30,007 nt of DNA from an uncultured Clostridia bacterium (GCA_937876985.1 CALEFT010000049.1:1-30007); one strand, 5' to 3'. Shown: positions 6,070-14,958, counted from the first letter of the stretch. The notes: generated by a model from the letters alone, not told the origin. Numbers and translations: made by a program.

Positions 6070-7929
6070 ATGGCAAAAGTAATTGGTATCGACTTAGGTA
6101 CAACAAATTCATGTGTAGCAGTAATGGAGGGATCCGAGACAGTCGTAATCCCAAATCCAGAAGGCAACAGAACTACTCCATCAGTAGTAGCTTTCACAAA
6201 GACAGGTGAAAGACTCATTGGACAGGTAGCAAAGCGTCAGGCAGTTACAAACCCAGACAAGACAATCCAGTCCATCAAGAGAGAGATGGGTTCAAACTAC
6301 AAGGTAACAATCGACGATAAGCAGTACAACCCACAGGAAGTATCCGCGATGATTCTTTCTAAGCTAAAGAGCGATGCAGAGGCATACTTAGGACAGCCAG
6401 TAACACAGGCAGTTATCACAGTTCCAGCTTACTTCACAGACTCACAGCGTCAGGCAACAAAGGATGCTGGTAAGATTGCAGGACTAGAGGTACTAAGAAT
6501 CATCAACGAGCCAACAGCGGCTGCACTTGCATATGGTCTAGATAAGGAAGATCAGGATCAGAATATCCTCGTATTCGACCTAGGTGGTGGTACATTCGAC
6601 GTATCCATTCTAGAGATTGCAGATGGAGTATTCGAGGTAAAGGCTACAGCTGGTAACAACCGTCTTGGTGGTGACGACTTCGATAACAAGATCGTTGATT
6701 ATCTCGTAGAGACATTTAAGTCAACAGACGGAGTAGACCTAAGAAATGACAAGATGGCAATGCAGAGACTTCGTGAGGCTGCTGAGAAGGCAAAGATTGA
6801 GCTTTCTGGTGTAACAACTTCCGAGATTAACCTCCCATATATCACAGCAGATGCAACAGGTCCTAAGCACCTCAATATCACACTTACAAGAGCAAAGTTC
6901 GATGAGCTTACAAGAGACCTCGTACAGGCAACAATGGAGCCAGTAAAGAGAGCAATGAGCGATTCCGGCTTGTCTCCATCTGAGATTACAAAGATTCTTC
7001 TAGTTGGTGGTTCTACAAGAATTCCAGCTGTACAGGAAGCAGTTAAGACATACTTTGGCAAGGAGCCATTCAAGGGTATCAACCCAGATGAGTGCGTAGC
7101 TGTTGGTGCTGCTATTCAGGCTGCAGTATTGACAGGTGAAGTACAGGGTTTGCTCCTTCTCGACGTAACTCCACTTTCACTTGGTATCGAGACACAAGGT
7201 GGCGTATGCACAAGAATGATCGAGAGAAATACAACAATTCCAACAAAGCAGAGCAAGGTATTCTCTACTGCTGCTGATGGACAGACACAGGTAGAAATCC
7301 ACATCCTCCAGGGTGAGCGTGAGATTGCTGCATATAACAAGTCACTAGGACACTTCATCCTCGACGGTATTCCACCTGCAAGAAGAGGTGAGCCACAGAT
7401 TGAGGTTACTTTCGACATCGACGCAAACGGTATCGTAAACGTTAGTGCAAAGGATCTTGGAACAAATCGTCAGCAGAACATCACAATCACTGCTTCTACA
7501 AACATGAGTGAGGAAGAGATTCAGAAGGCAATCAAGGAGGCTGAACTCCACGCAGCTGAGGACAAGGAGCGTAAGGAGAAGGTTGACACAAAGAACCAGG
7601 CTGAGTCTACTGTATATCAGACAGAGAAGACACTCACAGATCTTGGCGACAAGATTACTGAGGAAGACAAGGCTCCAATCAACGAGGCACTTACTCGTCT
7701 TAAGGATGCAATTGCTAAGGATGATTACGATGCAATGAAGACAGAGACAGAGGCTGTTACACAGGCATTCTATAAGGTTTCCGAGAAGATTTATTCTCAG
7801 GCAAATCCTAATGGTGGACAGCCAAACCCAAATGACTTCGCTGGCTACGGTGCTGGCCCAGACATGGGTGGCGGTGCTGCTTCGGGTACTGACGCAGATG
7901 GCTTCAAGAGTGCTGGTGGAGACTTCTAA
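6070..7929 (+). CDS. dnaK: Chaperone protein DnaK (Hsp70)
   Basis: A 619-residue Hsp70. The ATPase domain shows IGIDLGTTNSCVAV at the N terminus, VPAYFTDSQRQATKDAG, NEPTAAALAYG, FDLGGGTFDVS and LVGGSTRIPAVQ. The substrate-binding domain follows (TPLSLGIETQGG, then FDIDANGIVNVSAKD), with a helical lid and a Gly/Asn-rich tail. The tail ends in GGDF rather than the EEVD-like end of many Hsp70s. AAAGGAG is about 10 nt upstream of the ATG. It works with GrpE and DnaJ from the same operon. No separate promoter is visible in the 86 bp before it, only the palindrome. Confidence 0.98.
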   Translation: MAKVIGIDLGTTNSCVAVMEGSETVVIPNPEGNRTTPSVVAFTKTGERLIGQVAKRQAVTNPDKTIQSIKREMGSNYKVTIDDKQYNPQEVSAMILSKLKSDAEAYLGQPVTQAVITVPAYFTDSQRQATKDAGKIAGLEVLRIINEPTAAALAYGLDKEDQDQNILVFDLGGGTFDVSILEIADGVFEVKATAGNNRLGGDDFDNKIVDYLVETFKSTDGVDLRNDKMAMQRLREAAEKAKIELSGVTTSEINLPYITADATGPKHLNITLTRAKFDELTRDLVQATMEPVKRAMSDSGLSPSEITKILLVGGSTRIPAVQEAVKTYFGKEPFKGINPDECVAVGAAIQAAVLTGEVQGLLLLDVTPLSLGIETQGGVCTRMIERNTTIPTKQSKVFSTAADGQTQVEIHILQGEREIAAYNKSLGHFILDGIPPARRGEPQIEVTFDIDANGIVNVSAKDLGTNRQQNITITASTNMSEEEIQKAIKEAELHAAEDKERKEKVDTKNQAESTVYQTEKTLTDLGDKITEEDKAPINEALTRLKDAIAKDDYDAMKTETEAVTQAFYKVSEKIYSQANPNGGQPNPNDFAGYGAGPDMGGGAASGTDADGFKSAGGDF

Positions 7930-7948
7930 TTAGTTCTAAACATATAAA

Positions 7949-7997
7949 TTACTTATCGTAAGCGAGCTTCTGCGAAAAGCAGGGCTCGTTTAAGTAA
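7949..7997 (+). other. Hairpin in the dnaK-dnaJ intergenic region
   Basis: An inner stem pairs CGAGC..CTGC with GCAG..GCTCG around a GAAAA loop (7963-7988), with two T-G wobbles. An outer stem pairs TTACTTA (7949-7955) with TAAGTAA (7991-7997). No T-run follows. It could set relative dnaK and dnaJ mRNA levels by blocking exonucleases or partly attenuating. The loop contains CGAAAAGC. Confidence 0.6.
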
Positions 7998-8003
7998 GTT
8001 AAT

Positions 8004-8009
8004 GGAGGA
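8004..8009 (+). promoter_or_regulatory. Ribosome binding site that fixes the dnaJ TTG start
   Basis: GGAGGA at 8004-8009 lies 7 nt before TTG 8017. The nearby ATG at 8010 is out of frame with the DnaJ protein. The next in-frame ATG would remove most of the protein, including the J domain, so TTG is the start. Confidence 0.85.
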
Positions 8010-8016
8010 ATGACTT

Positions 8017-9180
8017 TTGGCAGAGCAGAAACGCGATTATTATGAGGTCCTTGGTGTTCAAAAGAGCGCGACAGAGGACGAACTTAAAAAGGCCTACCGT
8101 AAGGTTGCAAAGAAATATCACCCGGACTTAAATCCAGGTAATGCAGAAGCAGAGGCTAAGTTTAAGGAAGCAAACGAGGCATATTCTATATTGTCTGATG
8201 CAAACAAGCGTAGACAATATGATCAGTTTGGCCATGCAGCCTTTGATCCAACATCAGGCTATGGTGGTGGTGCTGGTGGTGCCTATACAAGCTACGGCTT
8301 CGAAGATTTGAATGATATCTTCGGCTCCTTCTTTGGTGGTGGCTTCGGAGGAGGCTCTACTAGAAGAAGATCTGGTCCACAGCGTGGTGCAAACTTAAAG
8401 TATGGTATGACACTTACTTTCATGGAGGCAGCCTTCGGTACAGAGAAGGATATCAATTACATGCGTGACGACATTTGTTCTTCATGTAATGGAACTGGTG
8501 CTCAGGCTGGCTACTCCCCAGAGACTTGTCCAACATGTAGAGGACAAGGTCGAGTAACACAACAGCAGCAAACATTGTTCGGAATGACAATGGTACAGAA
8601 GGAGTGTCCTACTTGTTCCGGTAGAGGAACAGTTATTAAGAATCCTTGTAACACATGTCAGGGCAAGGGACGTCGTCGTGTGAGCAAGACATTGCACATC
8701 AAGGTTCCTGCTGGTGTAGATACAGATGATTTGCTCCCAATTACTGGCGAGGGTGATGCTGGTACGAAGGGCGGACCATACGGAGACCTATATATCCAGT
8801 TCAAGGTAAAAAAGCACGATGTATTCTCTCGTGCTGGTGCAGATACAATGTGCGAAGTGCCAATTACTATTGCACAGGCTACTTTGGGCGGCGAAGTTGA
8901 TATTCCTACAATCGACGGAAATGTTAAGTACCAGGTTAAGGAAGGTACACAATCTGGCGACAAGCAGGTGTTCAGAGGTAAAGGCATCACTCGTAAGAAT
9001 GCTCCAACAACTCGTGGAGACCACCATGTTACATTCGTAATTGATATTCCAACAAGACTTAATGAGGAGCAGAAGGCGAAGCTTCGCGCTTTTGACGAGA
9101 GCCTTACAGAAAAAAACTACGAGAAGCGATTTGACTTTTTCAAGAGAGTAAAGGGCTTCTTCAACAAGCAGAACAACTAA
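8017..9180 (+). CDS. dnaJ: Chaperone protein DnaJ (Hsp40), TTG start
   Basis: A 387-residue class I J-protein that delivers substrates to DnaK and stimulates its ATPase. The J domain (about 6-70) has the HPD motif at 35-37. A Gly/Phe-rich linker follows, then the zinc-binding region (about 150-220) with four CxxCxGxG motifs (CSSCNGTG, CPTCRGQG, CPTCSGRG, CNTCQGKG). The C-terminal peptide-binding domains complete it. Translation begins at TTG, preceded by GGAGGA. Length and domain order are normal. Confidence 0.97.
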   Translation: MAEQKRDYYEVLGVQKSATEDELKKAYRKVAKKYHPDLNPGNAEAEAKFKEANEAYSILSDANKRRQYDQFGHAAFDPTSGYGGGAGGAYTSYGFEDLNDIFGSFFGGGFGGGSTRRRSGPQRGANLKYGMTLTFMEAAFGTEKDINYMRDDICSSCNGTGAQAGYSPETCPTCRGQGRVTQQQQTLFGMTMVQKECPTCSGRGTVIKNPCNTCQGKGRRRVSKTLHIKVPAGVDTDDLLPITGEGDAGTKGGPYGDLYIQFKVKKHDVFSRAGADTMCEVPITIAQATLGGEVDIPTIDGNVKYQVKEGTQSGDKQVFRGKGITRKNAPTTRGDHHVTFVIDIPTRLNEEQKAKLRAFDESLTEKNYEKRFDFFKRVKGFFNKQNN

Positions 9181-9215
9181 TTAAATCAGTAGCCATAAGG
9201 TTAGAAGGTGACAAA

Positions 9216-10235
9216 ATGAAGTGGATTGAATTTAACATCGTAACAACAGAAGACGCATCCGACGCAATTTGCGAGATGCTTGCCCAAGTTGGCGCAGACG
9301 GAATTGCGGTTTGTGACCCAAACGAGATTGCGCGTTTCATCGAAGACCCTAATTCTCTCGCATACGCAGATGAAGGCTACATTGAATCCCTCGGAACAGA
9401 TGTCAAAATCAACGCATATTTCGCAGAGTTCGACGACGGAATTCGTCTCGGCATGAAGAATTCTGAGTATGAGAATCCTGTTGGAGTAGGTGAAATCTAC
9501 GGAAACCTTGCAACAAAAACAGTTTCCCTCGAAGAAGCACTCCAAATCCTTCGCGAAAAGCTAGACTTCATCTCTACCTTCCTTCCTGTTGGTGAAGGCT
9601 TAGTTGGCTATTCCTATGTAAAGGATGAAGACTGGGCAAACAATTGGAAGACCAATTATAAGCAATTCAAAATCTCCGATAGAATTACAATCTGCCCATC
9701 GTGGGAGACACCCGTAATCGAAGGAGATATGATCCCCGTAATCCTTGATCCAGGCTCAGCCTTTGGAACTGGTACACACGAGACTACTTCTATGTGCGCA
9801 GAGCTTCTGGACGAGCTTCTTACAGGCAAAGAAAAGCTTCTAGACCTTGGCACTGGATCAGGCATTCTCGCCATCATCGCAAGCAAGCTCGGAGCAAACT
9901 CTGTAGACGCCATCGATATCGACAGGCTTGCTGTAGATGTAGCAATAGAAAACTGTAAACAGAACAATTGCGACAACATCGACTGCTACGCAGGCGAGCT
10001 TTCTAATGCGAAAAGCAACGATTACGACATCGTTGTTGCCAACATCATCGCAGACGTAATCTGCGCTATCGCTTCCGATGTTCCAGCAGTAATGTCAGAT
10101 AACGGTATCTTTATTTGTTCTGGTATCATCAACACAAAAAAGGACAAGGTAGAAGCTTCATTACTTGACGCAGGCTTTAAGATTATTAAGTCAAAAACTC
10201 GTAATGACTGGTACGCTTATATGTGTACAAAATAA
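9216..10235 (+). CDS. prmA: Ribosomal protein L11 methyltransferase
   Basis: A 339-residue SAM-dependent methyltransferase that modifies ribosomal protein L11. The substrate-recognition domain is at about 1-140. The diagnostic PrmA motif LDPGSAFGTGTHETT is at 177-191, the SAM-binding LDLGTGSGI at 209-217, and the catalytic-site motif VANI at 274-277. AGAAGGTGA lies just upstream of the ATG. It closes the heat-shock operon, 35 bp after dnaJ, the usual Firmicutes position. The neighbour rsmE often seen next is absent here. Confidence 0.95.
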   Translation: MKWIEFNIVTTEDASDAICEMLAQVGADGIAVCDPNEIARFIEDPNSLAYADEGYIESLGTDVKINAYFAEFDDGIRLGMKNSEYENPVGVGEIYGNLATKTVSLEEALQILREKLDFISTFLPVGEGLVGYSYVKDEDWANNWKTNYKQFKISDRITICPSWETPVIEGDMIPVILDPGSAFGTGTHETTSMCAELLDELLTGKEKLLDLGTGSGILAIIASKLGANSVDAIDIDRLAVDVAIENCKQNNCDNIDCYAGELSNAKSNDYDIVVANIIADVICAIASDVPAVMSDNGIFICSGIINTKKDKVEASLLDAGFKIIKSKTRNDWYAYMCTK

Positions 10236-10274
10236 TTTGACATAGTAAAAACCCTTTGGAATAATACCCTCTCG

Positions 10275-10326
10275 AAAACTTTCATTCTTAAAGTGTGCAA
10301 ATGCACAAAAAAGTTTGAAAGTTTTT
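10275..10326 (+). terminator. Likely terminator of the heat-shock operon
   Basis: AAAACTTTCA (10275-10284) pairs with TGAAAGTTTT (10316-10325). An inner stem TGTGCA/TGCACA sits at 10294-10307. The 3' arm ends in a run of five T (10322-10326). The outer stem is AT-rich, so efficiency is uncertain. The remaining 133 bases to the next gene show no convincing promoter. Confidence 0.55.
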
Positions 10327-10459
10327 GTGTAGTCTGCAATTATATTCTATGCGAAACTAGACTCATGAGTTCATATTATGACAGAAATGTGAAGAAATAG
10401 GCGTTTTAAGTATTCCATTCTGTTCGAATGATTAGGAAGTTTTTGAGGAGAACAAAGCT

Positions 10460-12037
10460 ATGCCGAGTGTATTAGCAATCGCAGACTCGTTTGCGGATGC
10501 AAGATTTGACATAACTATCGATATGAACACCATCGAGACGTACGAATTAGGTGCGGCTCTAATTATAGCGAATGAGATGCCAATGAGCTCTCTCGAGAAT
10601 CAAGTTCTCTCATGTGCAAGATCTTCCAGTTTTGATACTATTCGCGTTGGTTTGATTCAGCAAGCAGATAAGGTAAGTGTTATTGGTAAGGCGCTCGAGC
10701 TTTTCGCGAAGGACGACAAGATGCTTGTTGTAAGTCCTTCTGTAATCTCTGATGAGGGCGAGCTTTTGATCACTGAAGATACATATATTGCGTTAACGGA
10801 GCATGTTTATCCGCATGCTACTATTCTTGTGCCGAACATTATGGAGGCGGAGCTTCTAAGCGGAATAGAGATTCACGGCAACAGTGATGCGATTCGTGCG
10901 ACTAGAGAGATTGCGAAGATATACCACGCTGTTGTTTACTTGCGTGGCGGACAAATTACAAATAACCATGACTTGATTATCAATGGAACGAGAACTGATT
11001 GGGTAGCTAGGCCAAGAATTAGACCTGGATTTGAACCTGAGAAGTATAATTTTGCGACGAGTCTTGCTTGCGAGCTTTGTGTGGCAGATTCTATTGAGCA
11101 AGCGACAAAGTCAGCTGCATATTTTATGGCTGGAATTCATCCAGTGCTTGAGAAGAAGGCAATGGAAGCGCAGAATGCTTCGAATATTCAAGTTAATCAA
11201 TCTACACCTAGCGAGGTTAAGTCTGCTTTCGAGGACAAGAAGGAGCCAGAAATTGACAAAGCTCCTAGCTTATCCGCGCCTACAAGAAGTCGAATTCTGA
11301 ATGTTCCAGATTTCTCACTAAATATGTCAGGACTTAATAGTACTTCGATTAGAACACCTTCTAAGCCAGAAGTTAAGAAAGAAGAAACAGCTCAGGTAGT
11401 AGCTTCAGCTAAGACTCCAGAAATCAAGATTGAGCCAACTAGGGTAGAAACGCCAGAGGTGAATACGAAGTTTACGGCAAGTGCAAATACTAGTACTACT
11501 AAGGCTACTGCGGCGTCAGCTACTGCGGCGTCAGCTACAAGACATGATTTCTCTGCCGCAAATGCGAGATTACAGAGCCTATCTTCACGCCTAGATTTCC
11601 CACTAAATAGTACTAGTGGATTATCTTCATCACTATATAAAGGCGCTGCTACATCAACATCTTCACAAACTGCTACGAGTGTTGCAACGAAGACTGCTGA
11701 TATTAAGACAGCGGATGCTATAACTAAGCCTGCATTTACAGATGATGTAGCGAAGACAGCAAATAGTGAGAAAATTGAGATTGTAACTAAGACAAGTATG
11801 AGTGAGAGCTCATCAAGTGTCAGTGCTGCATTAGAGAATTTGAGACAAATGTCGCAGAATATTTCTGCAAGTAGAACAAGTCTATCTTCATCTTCTAGAG
11901 CTTCATTTGAGACAAAGGAAGTAGAAATGGTGACAGATGTAGAAGACTTTGCGCCTCGTGCTAGCGATATGAACGAGGCAGCATCAAGCATTAGAGCTCT
12001 CAGAGATAGACTTAATCGAGGAAACGATAACAAGTGA
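10460..12037 (+). CDS. Degenerate ThiD-like kinase domain with a long disordered tail
   Basis: A 525-residue protein of unknown function. Residues 1-230 look like the ribokinase-fold HMP-phosphate / pyridoxal kinase family (ThiD/PdxK): an N-terminal LAIADS in place of the GSD motif, IRVGLI at 61-66, the characteristic VPNIMEAELLSG at 124-135, and LRGG at 161-164. The catalytic loop, normally GTGC or GTGD, reads EKYNFATS at 194-201, so the catalytic residue is missing and the domain is probably not an active kinase. Residues 240-525 are Ser/Thr/Ala/Lys-rich and look disordered, including a 15-bp tandem duplication (11504-11533), ending in a short basic helix. There is no signal peptide or membrane segment. 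GAGGAG at 10445-10450 supports the ATG. A regulatory or scaffold role is conceivable. Confidence 0.6.
   Translation: MPSVLAIADSFADARFDITIDMNTIETYELGAALIIANEMPMSSLENQVLSCARSSSFDTIRVGLIQQADKVSVIGKALELFAKDDKMLVVSPSVISDEGELLITEDTYIALTEHVYPHATILVPNIMEAELLSGIEIHGNSDAIRATREIAKIYHAVVYLRGGQITNNHDLIINGTRTDWVARPRIRPGFEPEKYNFATSLACELCVADSIEQATKSAAYFMAGIHPVLEKKAMEAQNASNIQVNQSTPSEVKSAFEDKKEPEIDKAPSLSAPTRSRILNVPDFSLNMSGLNSTSIRTPSKPEVKKEETAQVVASAKTPEIKIEPTRVETPEVNTKFTASANTSTTKATAASATAASATRHDFSAANARLQSLSSRLDFPLNSTSGLSSSLYKGAATSTSSQTATSVATKTADIKTADAITKPAFTDDVAKTANSEKIEIVTKTSMSESSSSVSAALENLRQMSQNISASRTSLSSSSRASFETKEVEMVTDVEDFAPRASDMNEAASSIRALRDRLNRGNDNK
11504..11533 (+). repeat. 15-bp tandem duplication in the ThiD-like gene tail
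   Basis: Two exact adjacent copies of GCTACTGCGGCGTCA, each encoding A-T-A-A-S, in the low-complexity tail. In-frame, so length change is tolerated. Confidence 0.9.
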
Positions 12038-12069
12038 TGTAACATTGTTACAAAACTATATTTGATAGG

Positions 12070-12112
12070 CCTTGTCATGATACTAAGAAGTATGTGGCGA
12101 GGTTTGTTTTTT
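12070..12112 (+). terminator. Rho-independent terminator after the ThiD-like gene
   Basis: CCTTGTCA (12070-12077) pairs with TGGCGAGG (12095-12102) using T-G wobbles, and ATACT (12080-12084) pairs with AGTAT (12089-12093) around an AAGA loop. A T-rich stretch begins at 12103. The orientation matches the upstream plus-strand gene. Confidence 0.75.
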
Positions 12113-12123
12113 GTGTTTTTGGT

Positions 12124-12245
12124 GATAACCCCAAGTTCAGCAAGATGTTCATCAAAACAGGGCTTCCTGGGTGAACTTTCTGCTGATAACCCCAAGTTCA
12201 GCAAGAAGTTCATCAAAACAAGGTCTCCTGGGTGAACTTTCTGCT
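12124..12245. repeat. Two 61-bp B-type repeat units
   Basis: Units run 12124-12184 and 12185-12245 and differ at only a few bases. Each contains GTTCA boxes 12 bp apart on the left and TGAAC on the right, enclosing a GGGCTTCC-type core (intact in the first unit), so each can form a hairpin. The core is the reverse complement of the A-type loop GGAAGCCC, and the period and box spacing are the same, so B looks like a diverged, inverted relative of A. A partial B unit recurs inverted at 16906-16924. Confidence 0.85.
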
Positions 12246-12295
12246 GAAATAGAATTGAGCGATTCTTGTTAACAAATCTGTCAACAGATTAGCCC
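12246..12295. repeat. Conserved linker plus partial A-type unit
   Basis: A 22-bp linker (12246-12267) joins the B units to the right half of an A unit (12268-12295, with GTTAAC then GTCAAC boxes and AGATTAGCC). The same B-linker-A order, with a 22-bp linker of similar sequence, occurs inverted at 16888-16924, so the composite is a real unit of organisation. Confidence 0.8.
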
Positions 12296-12311
12296 ATATA
12301 AAGCAACCATC

Positions 12312-12341
12312 AAAAAACCAGAACCAACAAGTCGGCTCTGG
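12312..12341 (-). terminator. Terminator of the GGDEF/EAL gene
   Basis: On the minus strand CCAGAGCC pairs with GGTTCTGG (plus positions 12334-12341 and 12318-12325, one mismatch), followed by six T (plus A-run 12312-12317). It lies 37 bp beyond the stop codon of the minus-strand gene. Confidence 0.8.
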
Positions 12342-12377
12342 TCTTCGTAAATTACAATTCAAAAACGTCATCGAATG

Positions 12378-14897
12378 TCATCGATTACTCTTGAAATACA
12401 AATTCTCGAAATTAAATACCGTCATTGGCTTGCCATAGTAATAGCCCTGCAACACATCGGCGCCCATATCGCGAATTTGTTTTGCTTGTGTCTCCGTCTC
12501 GATACCTTCTACGCAGACGTTCTTATTGATAGCATGAGCAAGCTTCGTGATAGATTCGATAAATAGTCGTTCGAATTCCTGAGTTTCCATCTCGTCTACG
12601 AAGGCCTTGTCGATCTTAATCTCATCAACTGGAAGCTCACGTAAATAATTGAAAGAAGAATATCCTGTACCAAAGTCATCGAGCGCTACACGAATGGATT
12701 CATTACGAAGTCTAATCATATTCTGTCTACAATGTGCCAAGTCCTTCATGAGGCTTGTCTCTGTAACTTCGAGAAGTATGTTCTTTGGTGATACATTGTG
12801 ACGAGCAAGCACTGTACGAACATCATTTGCATAATCTTGCCTAATGATATCGTCTGCTGTGATGTTGATATGTACGTAGAAGTCCTTCGGTGCTCCGTTA
12901 CGAAGCCACGTTGCACATTGCTCTACCGCCTTCTCTAAAATCCAGCCACTTACAACTTCCATTTGGTCAGTTGATTCAAGTGTATTTACTACCTTCTCCG
13001 GATTCATCAATTCTCCGTTTGGAGCAACCCAACGAAGAAGTGCTTCAGCTCCCTCTAGCTTCTCTGTCTTCGCATTGATTAGCGGCTGATAGTATAGCTG
13101 GAAGCTTTCCATATTATTACGAATTGACTGAGAAATCTGCATCTCGAGATCAAGTCTATCCTTAAGTTCTTCCTTGTCACTAGGAGAATAAATTGCATAC
13201 TTAAGCTTCTTGTCTTGCTTTACCTTATGTAACGCAATCTCCGCATGAACTAGAAGCTCATCAATTTCCTTACCACCTGATGGATAAAGCGCTGCCGACA
13301 TACCATAAGATACGAAGAAACTGCCACGACCCATCTCTAGCGGACGAATACTCTCCTCTTGTAAGTGTGCCATGAACTCTTCAATCTTCTTACGCGAAGC
13401 CTTCGGCCACAATACGCAGAATGTATCTACGCCAATGTGATACAAAGAGGAATTCTCTGGCAAATTCTTCTGGAGCAAATTGGATAATGCAATAAGAATC
13501 TCGTTACCTGAAGAACGTCCATAGTGGTCGTTATATGTATGGAAGTCATTAATATCTACAAGAACTACGCCAGCATAGAGTACGTCTCTGTCGTTGAACA
13601 TTTCTTGTGCATCTGACATTAAGCGCTCTCTAGTTGGGAATCCAGTAAGCTCGTGGCAAGAAGCATTACGCTCTACATCCTCACGAACCTCGTTCATTCG
13701 TGTCAAATCGAAGATCATTCCAACAAGCATCAAAGACTGCCTCGACGCATTGTAAAAACTCTTTCCTCGACAAGCAATCCAAATCGGACGACCTGCATCA
13801 TCACGAACACGGACTTCAATGGAAATCTTCTCCATCTGTCCTTCAATAATCTGGTGCATCATATCGCGGAAACGCTTACGGTCATCATGGATAATTCTCT
13901 GCGCAATACGCTCGAGATAATCGCCATTTAATTCTGTCTGTATATCAGGAATTACTTCACGAATATTCTCAGAGAACACTGCTGTATCAAGCTTCGTGTC
14001 CACACAGAATGTAATCGCCGAGGTTCCTTCGATGAGGTTGTTACGGAATGCCTCGTCTTCCTTCATGTCCGTGATATCCGAGAAGCAGCCTGTTATGTAT
14101 CTAGAATTAAAGCCTGCCTCTACACCCTGGATAGTCTCGTCAATCGCCGCCGAAGAAAAACCACGCGAGCGAAGAATAATCTCGCCACGACTTTGGGAAA
14201 GGAATCGATAATCGCCAACAAAGTCGGAAATCTCATTATTCATAAAAGCCTTAATATTCGAACGGAACAACTCCTCGTCGTCTGGGTGCAAGTAGTGGCT
14301 AATCACGTTGGACATATCGTGAATGACTGGCGAGAGCAAATCAAAGTCCACCTCAAACGAATGGCTCAAATAGCAAACGTCCTCATAAATATCGTAAATG
14401 AACAATCTCTCGTCTATGTCCCCCTCGAAAAGCTGCACCGCAGCCTTCTCCATCAAAGACTTAGTCTTGTCAATCATGAAACCAATGATATATGTCTCTC
14501 TGTCAATCGAAATAGTCTGCATATGCGCTTCTACTTCAACTTCCTCTCCAGGAACCTTAGACATCAGCGTATGTGTATTCTTGAACATCTTCGTAGCGCC
14601 AAGAACCAAATCCTTAAAAGCTTCACTGAATGCGTTTTCTACACTCATTCTCTGTGAATCAATTACAAATTGAGTATATGTCGATAGCAAGACTCCCTGC
14701 GACATCGTCTGCGCATCAAGAATCTTCTTCATTCCGTCAGAGAAGTACATCATGTTCTCTCTCGGAATTACAATAAAAGTACAAACCAAAGTCGACTCGA
14801 CAATAGTGGAAAGCTCGTCCAAAGAACTCATGTCGATAAGACGCAACATCTCGTCTCTGCTACGGTATAAATCGCGCATCTCTTGCATATCGTCCAT
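12378..14897 (-). CDS. PAS-containing GGDEF/EAL protein, probable c-di-GMP phosphodiesterase
   Basis: An 839-residue cytosolic signalling protein. The N-terminal 430 residues look like several PAS-type sensor modules without membrane helices. A GGDEF domain follows, but its signature reads SSGNE at 462-466, so cyclase activity is unlikely. The C-terminal EAL domain is intact: EAL at 618-620, then LLEVTETS, LDDFGTGYSS, IKIDKAFV, EGIETETQ and LQGYYYGKPM, the known metal, substrate and catalytic motifs. It should therefore hydrolyse c-di-GMP, with the GGDEF domain perhaps only binding GTP. Start: ATG 14897, or GTG 14900 just before it; GAGG of the leader suits both. It is transcribed alone from a predicted promoter at 14950-14958 and ends at its own terminator. 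Confidence 0.9.
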   Translation of the reverse strand: MDDMQEMRDLYRSRDEMLRLIDMSSLDELSTIVESTLVCTFIVIPRENMMYFSDGMKKILDAQTMSQGVLLSTYTQFVIDSQRMSVENAFSEAFKDLVLGATKMFKNTHTLMSKVPGEEVEVEAHMQTISIDRETYIIGFMIDKTKSLMEKAAVQLFEGDIDERLFIYDIYEDVCYLSHSFEVDFDLLSPVIHDMSNVISHYLHPDDEELFRSNIKAFMNNEISDFVGDYRFLSQSRGEIILRSRGFSSAAIDETIQGVEAGFNSRYITGCFSDITDMKEDEAFRNNLIEGTSAITFCVDTKLDTAVFSENIREVIPDIQTELNGDYLERIAQRIIHDDRKRFRDMMHQIIEGQMEKISIEVRVRDDAGRPIWIACRGKSFYNASRQSLMLVGMIFDLTRMNEVREDVERNASCHELTGFPTRERLMSDAQEMFNDRDVLYAGVVLVDINDFHTYNDHYGRSSGNEILIALSNLLQKNLPENSSLYHIGVDTFCVLWPKASRKKIEEFMAHLQEESIRPLEMGRGSFFVSYGMSAALYPSGGKEIDELLVHAEIALHKVKQDKKLKYAIYSPSDKEELKDRLDLEMQISQSIRNNMESFQLYYQPLINAKTEKLEGAEALLRWVAPNGELMNPEKVVNTLESTDQMEVVSGWILEKAVEQCATWLRNGAPKDFYVHINITADDIIRQDYANDVRTVLARHNVSPKNILLEVTETSLMKDLAHCRQNMIRLRNESIRVALDDFGTGYSSFNYLRELPVDEIKIDKAFVDEMETQEFERLFIESITKLAHAINKNVCVEGIETETQAKQIRDMGADVLQGYYYGKPMTVFNFENLYFKSNR

Positions 14898-14949
14898 CAC
14901 AAACTCAACCTCGATTCTTTGGAATTAACTCAATAATCAGTAGTTTCTA

Positions 14950-14958
14950 ATTATAACA
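14950..14958 (-). promoter_or_regulatory. Predicted extended -10 for the GGDEF/EAL gene
   Basis: The minus strand reads TGTTATAAT (TG at plus 14957-14958, TATAAT at 14950-14955). No good -35 is present, but the extended -10 can compensate. It overlaps the rsmI stop codon and would give a leader of about 45 nt. Confidence 0.5.

Noticed and set aside
10327..10459. Promoter for the ThiD-like gene
   Set aside because: TATATT/TATTCT boxes exist but no -35 lies at 15-19 bp; I could not support one.
11392..12216. 274-codon minus-strand frame opposite the ThiD-like tail
   Set aside because: It mirrors the low-complexity Ser/Ala tail; it has no ribosome site or family resemblance.
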